DNA of 64,000 nt, from assembly GCF_017908595.1 (NCBI RefSeq), contig NZ_JAGKTL010000003.1, forward strand, positions 372,001 through 436,000, read 5' to 3'. How positions within the stretch are numbered: position 1 is the stretch's first letter; every line of letters starts with the position of its first letter. The stretch is from Rhodothermus bifroesti (GTDB taxonomy: Bacteria > Bacteroidota > Rhodothermia > Rhodothermales > Rhodothermaceae). The translations under genes were made by a program, and so were the position numbers. This document shows positions 17,110-26,337 of the stretch, piece after piece. The notes beneath the pieces are model-generated. The model was not told the DNA's origin. It made no database searches and was given only the letters and a program-made list of their open reading frames with translations.

Positions 17110-17901
17110 TTAAAAGGTGCTGCGGCTTAGGGGACGGCGCACGGTGTGCACAGCGCTGAAGAGTAGGGCAAGCGTCAGCAGACCTGTGATGAACAGGCAG
17201 CCTGCGGGCGAACCCACGGCTCCTGCTGCGTCGCTACCAAACAATCCTTGCCGCAAGGCACTGACGATGTAGGTAACAGGATTAAGGCGCATGAGAAGTT
17301 GCAAAACCGGTGCCGCTCCTTCAATGGGAAAAACAGCACCAGAGAGGGCCCAAAGTGGCAACAGCACCACATTCATGATCGCATGGTAGCCGCGCGTAGA
17401 AACCGAACGCCAGGCCACGACCAAGCCCAGCAGCGCAAAGGCTAGACCCGCCAGTAGGCTAACGGCAAGCACTTGGATGAGGCCAGTAGGTGTGAGCTGT
17501 GCGCCATTGACAAAAGGTAGCAAACCGAGCAGCAAGAGAGCTTCAAAAAAAGCCAGTGTAGCACTCCCTAGGCCGTAGCCCAGCACCAGCGCTGTGCGTG
17601 CAACCGGCGCAACCAGCAAAGCCTGAAGCAATCCACTACGGCGCTCTTCGATGAGCGCCATGGTCGAAAAGATGGCCGTGAACAGCATGGTCAAGGCCAT
17701 CATGCCTGGCAGCAAGTAGGCCAGGTAGGAGCCTGGCGTAGCAGGACCAGTTAGTTGAATCGACCTGTGAAACCCCAAACCCAGCAGTAGCCAAAAGACC
17801 AACGGCTGGGCCAGAGCGCCTAATAGCCTGGCGCGGTCGCGCACAAACTTCACAAGCTCGCGCCACCAGAGCGCTCGAACGCTCAACATGAAAGTATTCA
17901 T
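17110..17901 (-). CDS. ABC-2 type permease
   Basis: A 263-residue integral membrane protein with about six hydrophobic segments. It has ABC-2 features: an N-terminal amphipathic stretch (WWRELVKFVRDRARL), PGMMALTMLFTAIFSTMALIEERRSGLLQALLVAPV, and NPVTYIVSALRQGLFG near the C-terminus. Its start overlaps the stop of the ATPase gene as ATGA, so the two are one exporter. The pair is tightly linked to ctaB and ctaA. The substrate is unknown; a role in cytochrome oxidase assembly is suggested by context only. Confidence 0.88.
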   Translation of the reverse strand: MNTFMLSVRALWWRELVKFVRDRARLLGALAQPLVFWLLLGLGFHRSIQLTGPATPGSYLAYLLPGMMALTMLFTAIFSTMALIEERRSGLLQALLVAPVARTALVLGYGLGSATLAFFEALLLLGLLPFVNGAQLTPTGLIQVLAVSLLAGLAFALLGLVVAWRSVSTRGYHAIMNVVLLPLWALSGAVFPIEGAAPVLQLLMRLNPVTYIVSALRQGLFGSDAAGAVGSPAGCLFITGLLTLALLFSAVHTVRRPLSRSTF

Positions 17902-18845
17902 GGTGCTTCGGCAAACGGCAAGGGGGAGGTCGCCTGCAGTGGATGGCCGGTATAGGCTAAAAACACATCTTCCAGCGTAGGGTGACGGATGGTTGCGCTT
18001 TGCAGCCGATCCCCTAAGCTTTCATACAAGCGCGGTAGCAGGGCATGGGCATGGGGTGTAGCAACGCGTACTGAATTGCCAATCACGTGAGCTTCCAACC
18101 CAAAGTGGGTTTGGAGCGCTTGGGCTAGTGTTTCGGGCACTGGCGTCTCTAAACAGAGCAATTCGTCCCCTAAGGTGCTGGTTAAAGCTTTCGGTGCACC
18201 GAGGGCAACCAGGCGCCCTGCATCGAGCAAGGCGACGGTGTCGCAACGCTCAGCTTCTTCAAGCAAATGGGTGGCCACAATCAAGGTTACCGTTTGACGC
18301 AGCAAATGCAGCAGTTGCCAGAACGCGTGTCGGGCCAGCGGGTCCAACCCTGTAGTGGGCTCGTCGAGCAGGAGGAGCTTAGGGCGATGCAGCAGACCGC
18401 GCGCCAGGTCTACGCGCCGTTGCTGGCCACCTGAAAGCCGTTTGACCAGGGTGCGTTTTTGGTCGCTAAGGCCTAGTCGTTCGAGCAGCTCCTCAATACG
18501 TTGCGTTAGTTCTGGGCCGCGCAGTCCATAGAAAGCCCCGTGCAAGCGCAGATTTTCTTCTACGGTAAGGTCACCGTCCAACGCCGGATGCTGAAAGACA
18601 ATGCCCAAGCAGCGACGGACGGCGTCGGCTTCGCGTACGGTATCGAACCCGCAGACGCGCAGATGTCCATGGGTAGGGGGAAGCAGCGTGGCCAGAAGTC
18701 GCATGAGCGTTGTTTTGCCGCTACCATTAGGACCTAGAAGGCCAAAGCAACTTCCTGTTGGCACTTCAAGCGAAAGATTGTGTAGGGCAACGTGCGAGCC
18801 GTAGCGGAAGGTAACGGCGGTCAGCGTAACGGCCGCTTCGCTCAT
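17898..18845 (-). CDS. ABC transporter ATP-binding protein
   Basis: A 315-residue ATPase of the drug/ABC-2 exporter class. Walker A is LLGPNGSGKTTLMRLL, the signature is LVKRLSGGQQRRVDLARGLL, Walker B is LLLLDEPTTGLD, and the H-loop lies in IVATHLLEEAERCD. About 90 extra residues after the core form a DrrA/CcmA-like C-terminal region. The ATG at 18845 was chosen because it falls two bases after the ctaB stop; a longer frame from 18887 would overlap ctaB by 40 nt. It works with the permease encoded immediately downstream. Confidence 0.92.
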   Translation of the reverse strand: MSEAAVTLTAVTFRYGSHVALHNLSLEVPTGSCFGLLGPNGSGKTTLMRLLATLLPPTHGHLRVCGFDTVREADAVRRCLGIVFQHPALDGDLTVEENLRLHGAFYGLRGPELTQRIEELLERLGLSDQKRTLVKRLSGGQQRRVDLARGLLHRPKLLLLDEPTTGLDPLARHAFWQLLHLLRQTVTLIVATHLLEEAERCDTVALLDAGRLVALGAPKALTSTLGDELLCLETPVPETLAQALQTHFGLEAHVIGNSVRVATPHAHALLPRLYESLGDRLQSATIRHPTLEDVFLAYTGHPLQATSPLPFAEAP

Positions 18846-18847
18846 GG

Positions 18848-19762
18848 TTAGCGTAACAGCCAGTCCAGCACAATGAGCCCGGTCCATACCGGGATGTACA
18901 CGATCGAGGCCAGCAGTACCCGGCGGGCATCTTGCACGTGACGTGTGCGGTAAAACGCCAGTGCAGGACGCAGGAAGTATAGTCCTAGCAGAAGCGCTCC
19001 TGCGAGGTATACTGGTCCTGCTACCCCAGCAAAAAAGGGTCCCATGCCCAGGGGCAGTAGCAGCGCTGTGAATGCAAGTGTCTGAAAGGCCGTAGCGCGT
19101 CCATCGGGTTCAACGACGGGTAGCATTTGATAGCGTGCTCGCTCATAGTCCTTGCGATACATCCAGGCAAGCGACAGAAAATGAGGCATTTGCCAGGCGG
19201 CCAAAATAGCAAACAACGTCCAGCCGCCCAGCGCTAGGTTGCCTGTTGCCGCCGCCCAGCCGCCTAGTGCAGGTAAGGCCCCCGGGACTGTTCCGATAAG
19301 CGTATTGTAAGGGGTGCGTCGCTTCAAGGGGGTGTAAACGTAGAGGTAAAGCAGAACGGTTAGGATGGCTAGGGCAGCCGTGAGCGCATTCGCCACTGGG
19401 CATAGCAGCCCAATACCTGCAAATACGAGCAGCATACCTAGGTAACGTGCCGTGGCAGCAGACACGCGTCCTGAAGGCAATGGGCGCTGCGCAGTGCGGC
19501 GCATAGCTGCATCATAATCCCGCTCAAGGTAATGATTTAACGTACCCACGCCGGCTGCCGTCAGCGCTGTTCCTAGCAGCGTACCTGCCAAACGCCAGCC
19601 ATCGAGCGCATCTGGAGTGCCCATCAAGTAGCCCGCGAGCGCCGAAAGCGTCACTTGAAATGTAATTTCGGGTTTGGTCAGCTCCCAGCAGCCTTGGAGC
19701 CAGGCTCGACGATGCGCAGGTATCGAGAGTGCGGTCAGCAACGAGCGTGGGGTGGGCAACAC
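18848..19762 (-). CDS. ctaB: Protoheme IX farnesyltransferase (heme O synthase)
   Basis: A 304-residue UbiA-family membrane enzyme that adds a farnesyl group to heme b to make heme O, the first step towards heme A. It has about nine hydrophobic helices and the two Asp-rich sites, NHYLERDYDAAMRRTAQRPLPSGR and AAWQMPHFLSLAWMYRKDYERA. It starts at GTG 19762, six bases after ctaA. The order ctaA-ctaB-ABC ATPase-ABC permease forms one minus-strand operon. Confidence 0.95.
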   Translation of the reverse strand: MLPTPRSLLTALSIPAHRRAWLQGCWELTKPEITFQVTLSALAGYLMGTPDALDGWRLAGTLLGTALTAAGVGTLNHYLERDYDAAMRRTAQRPLPSGRVSAATARYLGMLLVFAGIGLLCPVANALTAALAILTVLLYLYVYTPLKRRTPYNTLIGTVPGALPALGGWAAATGNLALGGWTLFAILAAWQMPHFLSLAWMYRKDYERARYQMLPVVEPDGRATAFQTLAFTALLLPLGMGPFFAGVAGPVYLAGALLLGLYFLRPALAFYRTRHVQDARRVLLASIVYIPVWTGLIVLDWLLR

Positions 19763-19768
19763 GGCGCT

Positions 19769-20776
19769 TTAGGAGTTAGGTTGGACAGTAGCAAGCTCTG
19801 AAGTGTCCGGCACAACAGCTGCGGTGCTTTGCAGGCGACGGAACGCCAGCAGCAGCAGAACCACTGTGCTGCCCATCAGCAGAGCACCAGTAGCGACATG
19901 GGCTGTACGCAACACAATTTGCAGCACGCTACGCAGCGCCATAGGTGTTTCGTAGAGGAGCGCCATGTAGGCCGAAAGGCCCAAGGCAAACTGCAGCGCT
20001 ACGATCCAGAGCATAGCCCAGGCAGCTCGATGAAGCAACGGGTTCGTTTCAAAATGCTTCTGCACGTGGATAAATACAGCCAGCACCAGGCCAGTTACTA
20101 CAAACGCCCCGGCAATGTGCACTACAGCAAAGCTTAACTCGAGGCCTCTACCAGGGTGCCGCAAAAGTACGCCCAGGATGATCTGGCCGTAAAGGGCCAG
20201 TACGGTAAACAGTGCCAGACGACGCAGTTGCACCAGCGGGGGGTTTTCGGGCACAAGCGATCGGGCCTCAAGCCAGGAGGGAGAAGTAAACACCGCTAGG
20301 GCAACAATAAGCGAAAAAAAGAGCTGGGCCGTAGCACCGTGCACGGCTGCCAGAGCAAGCGAGTTTTCCGTAACACGCAGGCCACCTAAAATGCCTTGCA
20401 CAATAACTAAAGCCAAGGCAGCAAAGCCTAACCGATGCATCCAGCGCCGCGGATCGCGCCGCCAGGTCCATAGGGCAACGCCAATGGTCAACAGACCAAC
20501 CAACGCGCCCAGCAGGCGATGGCCATGTTCGGCCAGAATCGGCGTGCGGTGCCACCAGCGCGCAGCGGGATCTGTTGGATCTTGAAAACCGGTACGGAAA
20601 GGATCATACGAGCCAAATGAGGCTGGCCAATCGGGGACGGCCATCCCTGCTCCGATCGTGGTCACAAATCCACCCCATGAGATCAGGGCTAGGGTACAAA
20701 AGGCCGTGAACAATAAAAACCACCATCGCGCTCGCGCGCGAAATGCATAAGCCTGAACCGGAATCCCCCAATTCAT
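19769..20776 (-). CDS. ctaA: Heme A synthase (CtaA/COX15 family)
   Basis: A 335-residue membrane protein with eight predicted helices that oxidises the heme O methyl group to make heme A for aa3/caa3-type oxidases. Visible marks are WGGFVTTIGAGMAVPDWPAS near the N-terminus and paired histidines in ILAEHGHRLLGALVGLLT, VHGATAQLFFSL, FAVVHIAGAFVV and RTAHVATGALL, which fit the heme ligands. The sequence belongs to the longer COX15-like type. ATG 20776 was preferred over the TTG at 20785. It is the first gene of the heme A operon, so a promoter should lie between 20777 and the divergent gene at 20945. Confidence 0.93.
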   Translation of the reverse strand: MNWGIPVQAYAFRARARWWFLLFTAFCTLALISWGGFVTTIGAGMAVPDWPASFGSYDPFRTGFQDPTDPAARWWHRTPILAEHGHRLLGALVGLLTIGVALWTWRRDPRRWMHRLGFAALALVIVQGILGGLRVTENSLALAAVHGATAQLFFSLIVALAVFTSPSWLEARSLVPENPPLVQLRRLALFTVLALYGQIILGVLLRHPGRGLELSFAVVHIAGAFVVTGLVLAVFIHVQKHFETNPLLHRAAWAMLWIVALQFALGLSAYMALLYETPMALRSVLQIVLRTAHVATGALLMGSTVVLLLLAFRRLQSTAAVVPDTSELATVQPNS

Positions 20777-20944
20777 TGCAAACAATCGTGCATCAGTGGT
20801 TGCTATCGGCCAAACGTAGGCTTATAAACGCTGTTCCGTAAAAACGACTTGAAAGTCCAATTTGTCAATGGACTTCCGTTGAAGCCCTCGACTTTTCGGC
20901 CGGTTCTGTGCGAAATTACCGCAAAAAGACACGGTAAACGCCTT

Positions 20945-22324
20945 ATGGAATCCTCAAAAACACTGATTGCTTCAACGTCAGGTATTCGTGGAATTTTTGG
21001 CGCAGGGCTTGGTCCGGAAGAGCTCATGCGCTATGCGGGCGCTTTTGGTGCCTGGTTGCATCGCCAAGTTAGCGGGCGCCGCCCGCGGGTGGTTGTTGGG
21101 CGTGACGGACGCGTAACAGGTTCGATATGTGCCCGTATTGTAACAGCTACGCTTGAGAGCATTGGATGCGATGTGCTGGATGCTGGGCTTGCAACCACGC
21201 CGACCGTCGAAGTAGCCGTGCAAGCAGCCTGTGCCGATGGGGGTATTGTCCTTTCAGCTTCCCACAATCCAGCTGAATGGAACGCGCTGAAGCTGCTCAA
21301 CCGGCAGGGGGAGTTTTTGACTCCTGGAGAAGTCCGTGAAGTACTGGCGCTTGCTGAAGCCAGCGCACTTCCGCTGGTAAGGTATGAAGCCTTAGGAAGC
21401 TACGAAGCTCGGGATTTTCTTGACGAGCACCTACAGCGGATTTTGGCGCTCGATTTTATTGATCCTGAGCGCATTGCTCGCAGGCAGTTTCGGGTGTTGG
21501 TTGATGGTATCAACTCAGTAGGGGCTATAGCGCTGCCAGCATTGCTGCGGCGTTTGGGAGTCGTTGAAATTCGGCTGGTCAATGGTGAACCCCATGGCCG
21601 TTTTGCACATCCACCAGAGCCGTTACCTGAGCATTTGACCGGCACGATCGCTGCGGTAGCGGAAAGCGGCGTCGATTTGGGTTTTGTGGTAGACCCCGAC
21701 GCCGATCGATTGGCCTTGATTGCCGATGGCGGTGTGTACGTGAGCGAAGAATTGACGCAGGTAATCGCGGCCGACTTTCTGTGGCGCTTTCGGGAAGGGC
21801 CCTTTGTGACGAACTTGTCTTCGTCACGGGCTATCGACGAGGTCGCTGCACGCTATGGCATGCCGGTCTACCGCGCAGCTGTGGGGGAAATCAACGTGGT
21901 GCAAAAGATGAAAGCCGTTGGGGCTATTTTAGGTGGGGAAGGCAACGGTGGCGTGATCTTGCCCGACGTGCACTACGGCCGTGATGCGCTGGTGGGGGCT
22001 GCCATGATTCTGCAACACCTGGCTAACCTGGAGCAGTCGCTTTCCGAGCTGGTGGCAACGCTGCCGCGTTACGCGATGGTCAAGTACAAGCTACCGCTTG
22101 ACCACTTGGATGCCGAAACGGCGTTAGCGCGCTTGGCCGAGCGTTACGCCCATGCCCGCATTTCCACGATCGATGGCCTAAAGATCGATCTGGACGAAGG
22201 GTGGGTACATTTGCGCCGTTCGAATACAGAGCCGATCGTGCGTATCTATGCAGAAGCCCGAACGGCAGCTGAAGCCGAAGCGTTGGCAACCCGCTTTATT
22301 GAGGAATTGCAGACGATTGGGTAA
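20945..22324 (+). CDS. glmM: Phosphosugar mutase, probably phosphoglucosamine mutase
   Basis: A 459-residue alpha-D-phosphohexomutase. It begins TLIASTSGIRGIFG, then carries the phosphoserine loop LSASHNPAEWNALKLL, the metal-binding loop VDPDADRLALI, the sugar-binding GGEGNGGVI and the phosphate-binding RRSNTEPIVRIYAEA. GlmM converts glucosamine-6-P to glucosamine-1-P for UDP-GlcNAc synthesis. The start TLIxSxSGIRG and the overall length fit GlmM-like enzymes of Bacteroidota, but a phosphoglucomutase/phosphomannomutase role is possible. ATG 20945 was chosen; the frame is open to 20849 without an upstream ATG that looks better. Confidence 0.8.
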   Translation: MESSKTLIASTSGIRGIFGAGLGPEELMRYAGAFGAWLHRQVSGRRPRVVVGRDGRVTGSICARIVTATLESIGCDVLDAGLATTPTVEVAVQAACADGGIVLSASHNPAEWNALKLLNRQGEFLTPGEVREVLALAEASALPLVRYEALGSYEARDFLDEHLQRILALDFIDPERIARRQFRVLVDGINSVGAIALPALLRRLGVVEIRLVNGEPHGRFAHPPEPLPEHLTGTIAAVAESGVDLGFVVDPDADRLALIADGGVYVSEELTQVIAADFLWRFREGPFVTNLSSSRAIDEVAARYGMPVYRAAVGEINVVQKMKAVGAILGGEGNGGVILPDVHYGRDALVGAAMILQHLANLEQSLSELVATLPRYAMVKYKLPLDHLDAETALARLAERYAHARISTIDGLKIDLDEGWVHLRRSNTEPIVRIYAEARTAAEAEALATRFIEELQTIG

Positions 22325-22414
22325 GAAAACTGTCAATTCGCCTGTTGGGCGTTAACTTCTGCGTCCAGGGGTGGTAGAACCTGTAGCAAGAAACGCCAAC
22401 GGTTATAGCGCGCC

Positions 22415-25201
22415 ATGGAAGCCCGGACTACTGTGCATACTGACCCTTCGCACGAGCTTTTTTTGCCTCGTCGCTTGCACTTGGATGCGATTTTTAAACC
22501 CCAAAGTGTGGCCGTCATTGGAGCTAGCGAGCGTCCTGGAAGTGTGGGACGCACGCTGCTGTGGAATCTAATTAGTAACCCGTTTGGGGGCACGGTTTAT
22601 CCGGTTAATCCCAAACGTTCTAATGTGCTAGGCATCCGGGCCTATCCTTCAGTGCGCGATATCCCGGAGCCTGTAGATTTGGCCGTCATTGCTACGCCAG
22701 CGCCAACGGTTCCGGGCGTGGTCCAGGAGTGCGTTGAGGCAGGTGTCAAAGGGGCGATCATTATTTCAGCAGGTTTCAAAGAGATTGGTGAGGAAGGACG
22801 CCGGCTTGAAGAGCAGATTTTGGCCATTGCGCGTAAGGGAGGCATGCGCATTGTTGGCCCCAACTGCTTAGGCGTTATGCGTCCGGTAACCGGACTAAAC
22901 GCCACTTTTGCCAGCACCATGGCACGGCCTGGTTCGGTGGGTTTTATTAGCCAGAGTGGGGCGCTGCTAACAGCGATTTTGGACTGGAGTCTGGAGGAGA
23001 ACGTAGGGTTTAGTGCCTTTGTCTCGATCGGTTCGATGCTCGATGTGGGCTGGGGCGACCTAATCCACTATCTCGGTAATGATCCGTACACCAAGAGCAT
23101 CATCCTCTACATGGAGTCGATCGGCGATGCCCGGTCGTTTCTTTCGGCAGCACGGGAGGTGGCCTTTCAAAAACCAATTATCGTAATCAAGGCGGGAAGA
23201 ACCGAAGAGGCGGCCAAGGCAGCCTTATCCCATACCGGTACGTTGGCCGGTAGCGACGAAGTGCTCAGTGCTGCTTTTCGGCGCACAGGGGTGTTGCGGG
23301 TAGATTCCATTGCCGACCTGTTTTACATGGCTGAAGTGCTTGCCAAGCAGCCACGCCCTGAAGGTCCTCGGCTTACAATTGTAACCAATGCTGGCGGTGC
23401 TGGCGTGCTGGCTACTGACGCCCTGGTGCAGGGTGGTGGGCAACTGGCAGAACTGTCGGAGACTACGTTGCAGGCATTGAATGCCTTTTTGCCGCCACAA
23501 TGGAGCCGGGGTAATCCGGTAGACATTCTGGGAGATGCGGACCCAGAGCGTTATGCCAAGGCGCTTGAAGTGGCACTGGCTGACGAAAACAGCGATGGTC
23601 TGCTGGTGATTCTGACTCCACAGGCGATGACCGAACCCACGCAAACGGCCGAGCACCTTCGGCGTTTTGCCCAAAGTCGCAAGCCCATTCTAGCAAGCTG
23701 GATGGGTGGGGTTGAGGTGGCTGCAGGACGGCAAATCCTCAATCGCGCGGGCATACCCACCTTCCCCTATCCCGACACGGCAGTGCGCGTTTTTAACTAC
23801 ATGTGGCGTTACAGTTACAACCTGCGTGGGCTCTACGAGACCCCTTCGCTGCCCGACGACGAAATCGACGGCGGGCCTGATCGAGAACGGGCGCAACGCC
23901 TGCTCGAGCAAGTGCGTCAAGAAGGGCGCACGCTGCTTACCGAATATGAGGCAAAGCAGGTATTAGAAGCATACTGTTTGCCGGTTACGCCAACGCGTTT
24001 GGCGCGCACAGCCGACGAGGCAGTGGCTGCGGCCGAAGCGCTGGGTTATCCGGTAGTCGTTAAGCTGCATTCGCTGACGATCACGCACAAAACCGACGTA
24101 GGCGGCGTTCAGCTCAACTTGGGATCTCCTGAGGCTGTACGGCAGGCTTTTGAAAGCATTCGTGCCAATCTCGCGGCGCGTGGCCAGCTTGAGGCTTTCG
24201 ACGGTGTAACCGTGCAACCTATGGTACACCTGCGCGACGGCTACGAGCTGATTATTGGCAGCACGATTGATCCGCAGTTTGGCCCAGTCATCTTATTTGG
24301 TGCGGGTGGAACGCTGGTGGAGGTCTATCGCGATCGGGCCTTAGCTTTGCCGCCACTGAACACTACGCTAGCACGGCGCATGATGGAGCAAACCAAGGTA
24401 TACCGAGCCTTGGAAGGCGTGCGGGGACGCCCACCGGTCAACCTGGATCGCTTAGAAAAGCTACTGGTGCGTTTTAGTCAGCTCGTTGTTGAACAGCCTT
24501 GGATTCGTGAGATTGACATTAACCCATTTTTGGCTGCCCCCGAGCAACTGATTGCGCTTGATGCCCGCATCGTGCTGCATCCTTTACACTTGCGGGAAGA
24601 AGAGCTGCCGCGGCCAGCTATTCGCCCCTATCCACGCCAGTACATGGGCACCTGGCGGCTTAAGGATGGCTCAGCGGTATTGATCCGGCCGATCCGTCCA
24701 GAGGATGAACCGCTTTTGGTTGCGTTTCATCATAAGCTTTCGGAGCGCAGTGTTTACCTGCGCTATGCAAGCCTGCTTAAGCTGAGCCAGCGCGTAGCCC
24801 ACGAGCGGTTGGCCCGGCTGTGCTTTATCGACTATGACCGAGAAATGGCATTGGTGGCTGAGCGGCGTAGCCCAGAAACCGGTCGGCCCGAAATCCTTGC
24901 TGTTGCACGCTTGACCAAGGTTTACGGCACCAACGATGGCGAGTTTGCCTTGCTGGTGCGCGACGATGTGCAGGGTAAGGGCTTAGGTACAGAACTGCTG
25001 CGGCGATTGCTTCAAATTGGAGAGGCCGAGGGTTTGGAGCGCATCGTAGCCGACATCTTGGTACAAAACCATGCTATGCAGCACGTTTGCCGGAAGCTGG
25101 GCTTTCAAGTGCTGCACAGCAGTGACCCGGCTGACCCGATGGTAAAAGCGGTCAAAACCCTTCAGGTGTCAGCCGAGCGTGAATCCCTTGCAAAAGCGTA
25201 A
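22415..25201 (+). CDS. ADP-forming acyl-CoA synthetase fused to GNAT acetyltransferase (Pat/PatZ-like)
   Basis: A 928-residue fusion. The order is a CoA-binding domain (about 20-150, [17 protein letters not shown]), a succinyl-CoA-synthetase-like flavodoxin domain (about 160-460), an ATP-grasp domain (about 480-710, [19 protein letters not shown]) and a C-terminal GNAT domain (about 740-925, [19 protein letters not shown]). The layout equals that of the lysine acetyltransferases Pat/PatZ (YfiQ). The His in [16 protein letters not shown] lies where ADP-forming synthetases carry the phospho-His, so the synthetase half may still be active, unlike in PatZ; this is an inference. Protein acetylation of acetyl-CoA synthetase is the classic role. 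Confidence 0.88.
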   Translation: MEARTTVHTDPSHELFLPRRLHLDAIFKPQSVAVIGASERPGSVGRTLLWNLISNPFGGTVYPVNPKRSNVLGIRAYPSVRDIPEPVDLAVIATPAPTVPGVVQECVEAGVKGAIIISAGFKEIGEEGRRLEEQILAIARKGGMRIVGPNCLGVMRPVTGLNATFASTMARPGSVGFISQSGALLTAILDWSLEENVGFSAFVSIGSMLDVGWGDLIHYLGNDPYTKSIILYMESIGDARSFLSAAREVAFQKPIIVIKAGRTEEAAKAALSHTGTLAGSDEVLSAAFRRTGVLRVDSIADLFYMAEVLAKQPRPEGPRLTIVTNAGGAGVLATDALVQGGGQLAELSETTLQALNAFLPPQWSRGNPVDILGDADPERYAKALEVALADENSDGLLVILTPQAMTEPTQTAEHLRRFAQSRKPILASWMGGVEVAAGRQILNRAGIPTFPYPDTAVRVFNYMWRYSYNLRGLYETPSLPDDEIDGGPDRERAQRLLEQVRQEGRTLLTEYEAKQVLEAYCLPVTPTRLARTADEAVAAAEALGYPVVVKLHSLTITHKTDVGGVQLNLGSPEAVRQAFESIRANLAARGQLEAFDGVTVQPMVHLRDGYELIIGSTIDPQFGPVILFGAGGTLVEVYRDRALALPPLNTTLARRMMEQTKVYRALEGVRGRPPVNLDRLEKLLVRFSQLVVEQPWIREIDINPFLAAPEQLIALDARIVLHPLHLREEELPRPAIRPYPRQYMGTWRLKDGSAVLIRPIRPEDEPLLVAFHHKLSERSVYLRYASLLKLSQRVAHERLARLCFIDYDREMALVAERRSPETGRPEILAVARLTKVYGTNDGEFALLVRDDVQGKGLGTELLRRLLQIGEAEGLERIVADILVQNHAMQHVCRKLGFQVLHSSDPADPMVKAVKTLQVSAERESLAKA

Positions 25202-25272
25202 CAAATAGCCCTTGCTGCAGCGCACCTTATTTTCCGAAATTTGTTAAACAAGCTGTCGGTTGGCCGATATCA

Positions 25273-25292
25273 ACCCTCATGCACCTGAGGGT
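25273..25292 (+). other. Small hairpin in the gap before the TerB-like gene
   Basis: ACCCTCA at 25273-25279 pairs with TGAGGGT at 25286-25292 around a six-base loop. No T-run follows, so a terminator role for the upstream fusion gene is doubtful; it lies in the leader of the TerB-like gene. Confidence 0.3.
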
Positions 25293-25336
25293 AGAGATAG
25301 AACCTACAGAAGGCTTTCATTACTGCCCAATCTGCC

Positions 25337-26143
25337 ATGTCGGTAACACTTTGCGTGGCCAGCCGGCTGCATGAACTGGCGTTGCTGTACTTGACAGCTG
25401 CCTATCGGTCTGGATGGTCTTTCAGTAACGGGCGTTTGGAAGCAGTGATCGAGCAACTGCAAGCGCGCTGCCCTACGTTGCCGCTGGATCAGCTGCGAAC
25501 GATCGTGCTGGAGGCGCTCGACGTGGTGCTTGCTCATGAAGATGCTGAGGTCGTTTTACAGACTGCACTGAACGAGATCGAGCCACATCTGTCACCGGCG
25601 CAGCGGCAGGCGGTGTTGCACGACCTATTGCGCATTGCCCAGGCCGATGGGATCGTTATGGAAAGCGAGCGCCAGTTTCTTGAAACATTGGCCCAACGGT
25701 GGGGACAGGAGCTTCCCTGGGAACACGTCTCCCTGCTGAAGTTCGGTCATACCGATATCCCGGAAGTCTTGATTCATTTGGCTTTGCTGTACTTAGTCCT
25801 GGCACACGGCATCGATCATGAGCTAACGCGCCAGGAGCGGCATATCATCTGGCGCAAGTTGCACGCTTGGTGCCCTGAGCTGAATGAGCAGCAACTGTCT
25901 GCCGTGCTGCAAGAGGCAACCAGTCGCTATGCCGAAGGGGTAGGCCATGCCGAACTACGCGCCGCAGCAGAAGCGGTTAAACTGGCCCTCACGCCCGAGC
26001 AGCGGCTGACAGCTTTCCACGACCTGGTACAAATTGCCAACGCGGACGGTACCTTTCTTGACGTTGAGGAAGACTTGCTCAATGAACTGGTCGAACTCTG
26101 GGAGCTAACGCCCTCTATTGGAGCCGCCGCACCTGCTTCCTGA
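25337..26143 (+). CDS. Tandem TerB-like helical protein
   Basis: A 268-residue all-helical protein that seems to be two copies of a TerB-type domain. Copy one spans about 10-130 and copy two about 140-265. Matching pairs are LHELALLYLTAAYRS with LIHLALLYLVLAHGI, ARCPTLPLDQLRTIVLEAL with AWCPELNEQQLSAVLQEAT, and VLHDLLRIAQADGIVMESE with AFHDLVQIANADGTFLDVE. The acidic xADGxxxxxE pattern is the usual TerB/DjlA mark, possibly a metal site. TerB proteins appear in stress and envelope-linked complexes, but no ter genes are nearby, so the function is unknown. A tRNA gene follows on the other strand. Confidence 0.72.
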   Translation: MSVTLCVASRLHELALLYLTAAYRSGWSFSNGRLEAVIEQLQARCPTLPLDQLRTIVLEALDVVLAHEDAEVVLQTALNEIEPHLSPAQRQAVLHDLLRIAQADGIVMESERQFLETLAQRWGQELPWEHVSLLKFGHTDIPEVLIHLALLYLVLAHGIDHELTRQERHIIWRKLHAWCPELNEQQLSAVLQEATSRYAEGVGHAELRAAAEAVKLALTPEQRLTAFHDLVQIANADGTFLDVEEDLLNELVELWELTPSIGAAAPAS

Positions 26144-26150
26144 ACCATAG

Positions 26151-26224
26151 TGCCCACGGCAGGACTCGAACCTGCGACCAACGGCTTAGGAAGCCGCTGC
26201 TCTATCCAACTGAGCTACGTGGGC
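26151..26224 (-). tRNA. tRNA-Arg (anticodon CCT)
   Basis: Read on the minus strand the RNA begins GCCCACG, which pairs with CGTGGGC at the 3' end. It has a D-arm GCTC..GAGC, an anticodon stem GCGGC/GCCGT with loop TTCCTAA (anticodon CCT, reading AGG), and a T-arm GCAGG-TTCGAGT-CCTGC. The discriminator base is A and the CCA end is not encoded. It lies between two plus-strand genes, antisense to both. Confidence 0.97.
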
Positions 26225-26337
26225 AGAGGCGCTCTGGCGTGCAACGCACGTCCAAGGTGCAAGCTCCCTGGGATTTTGAGGAACTACGCGTAAGCGTTCT
26301 TTGCGTTTTATGTTTCACGCAGCGGCCTGTGATCAGC

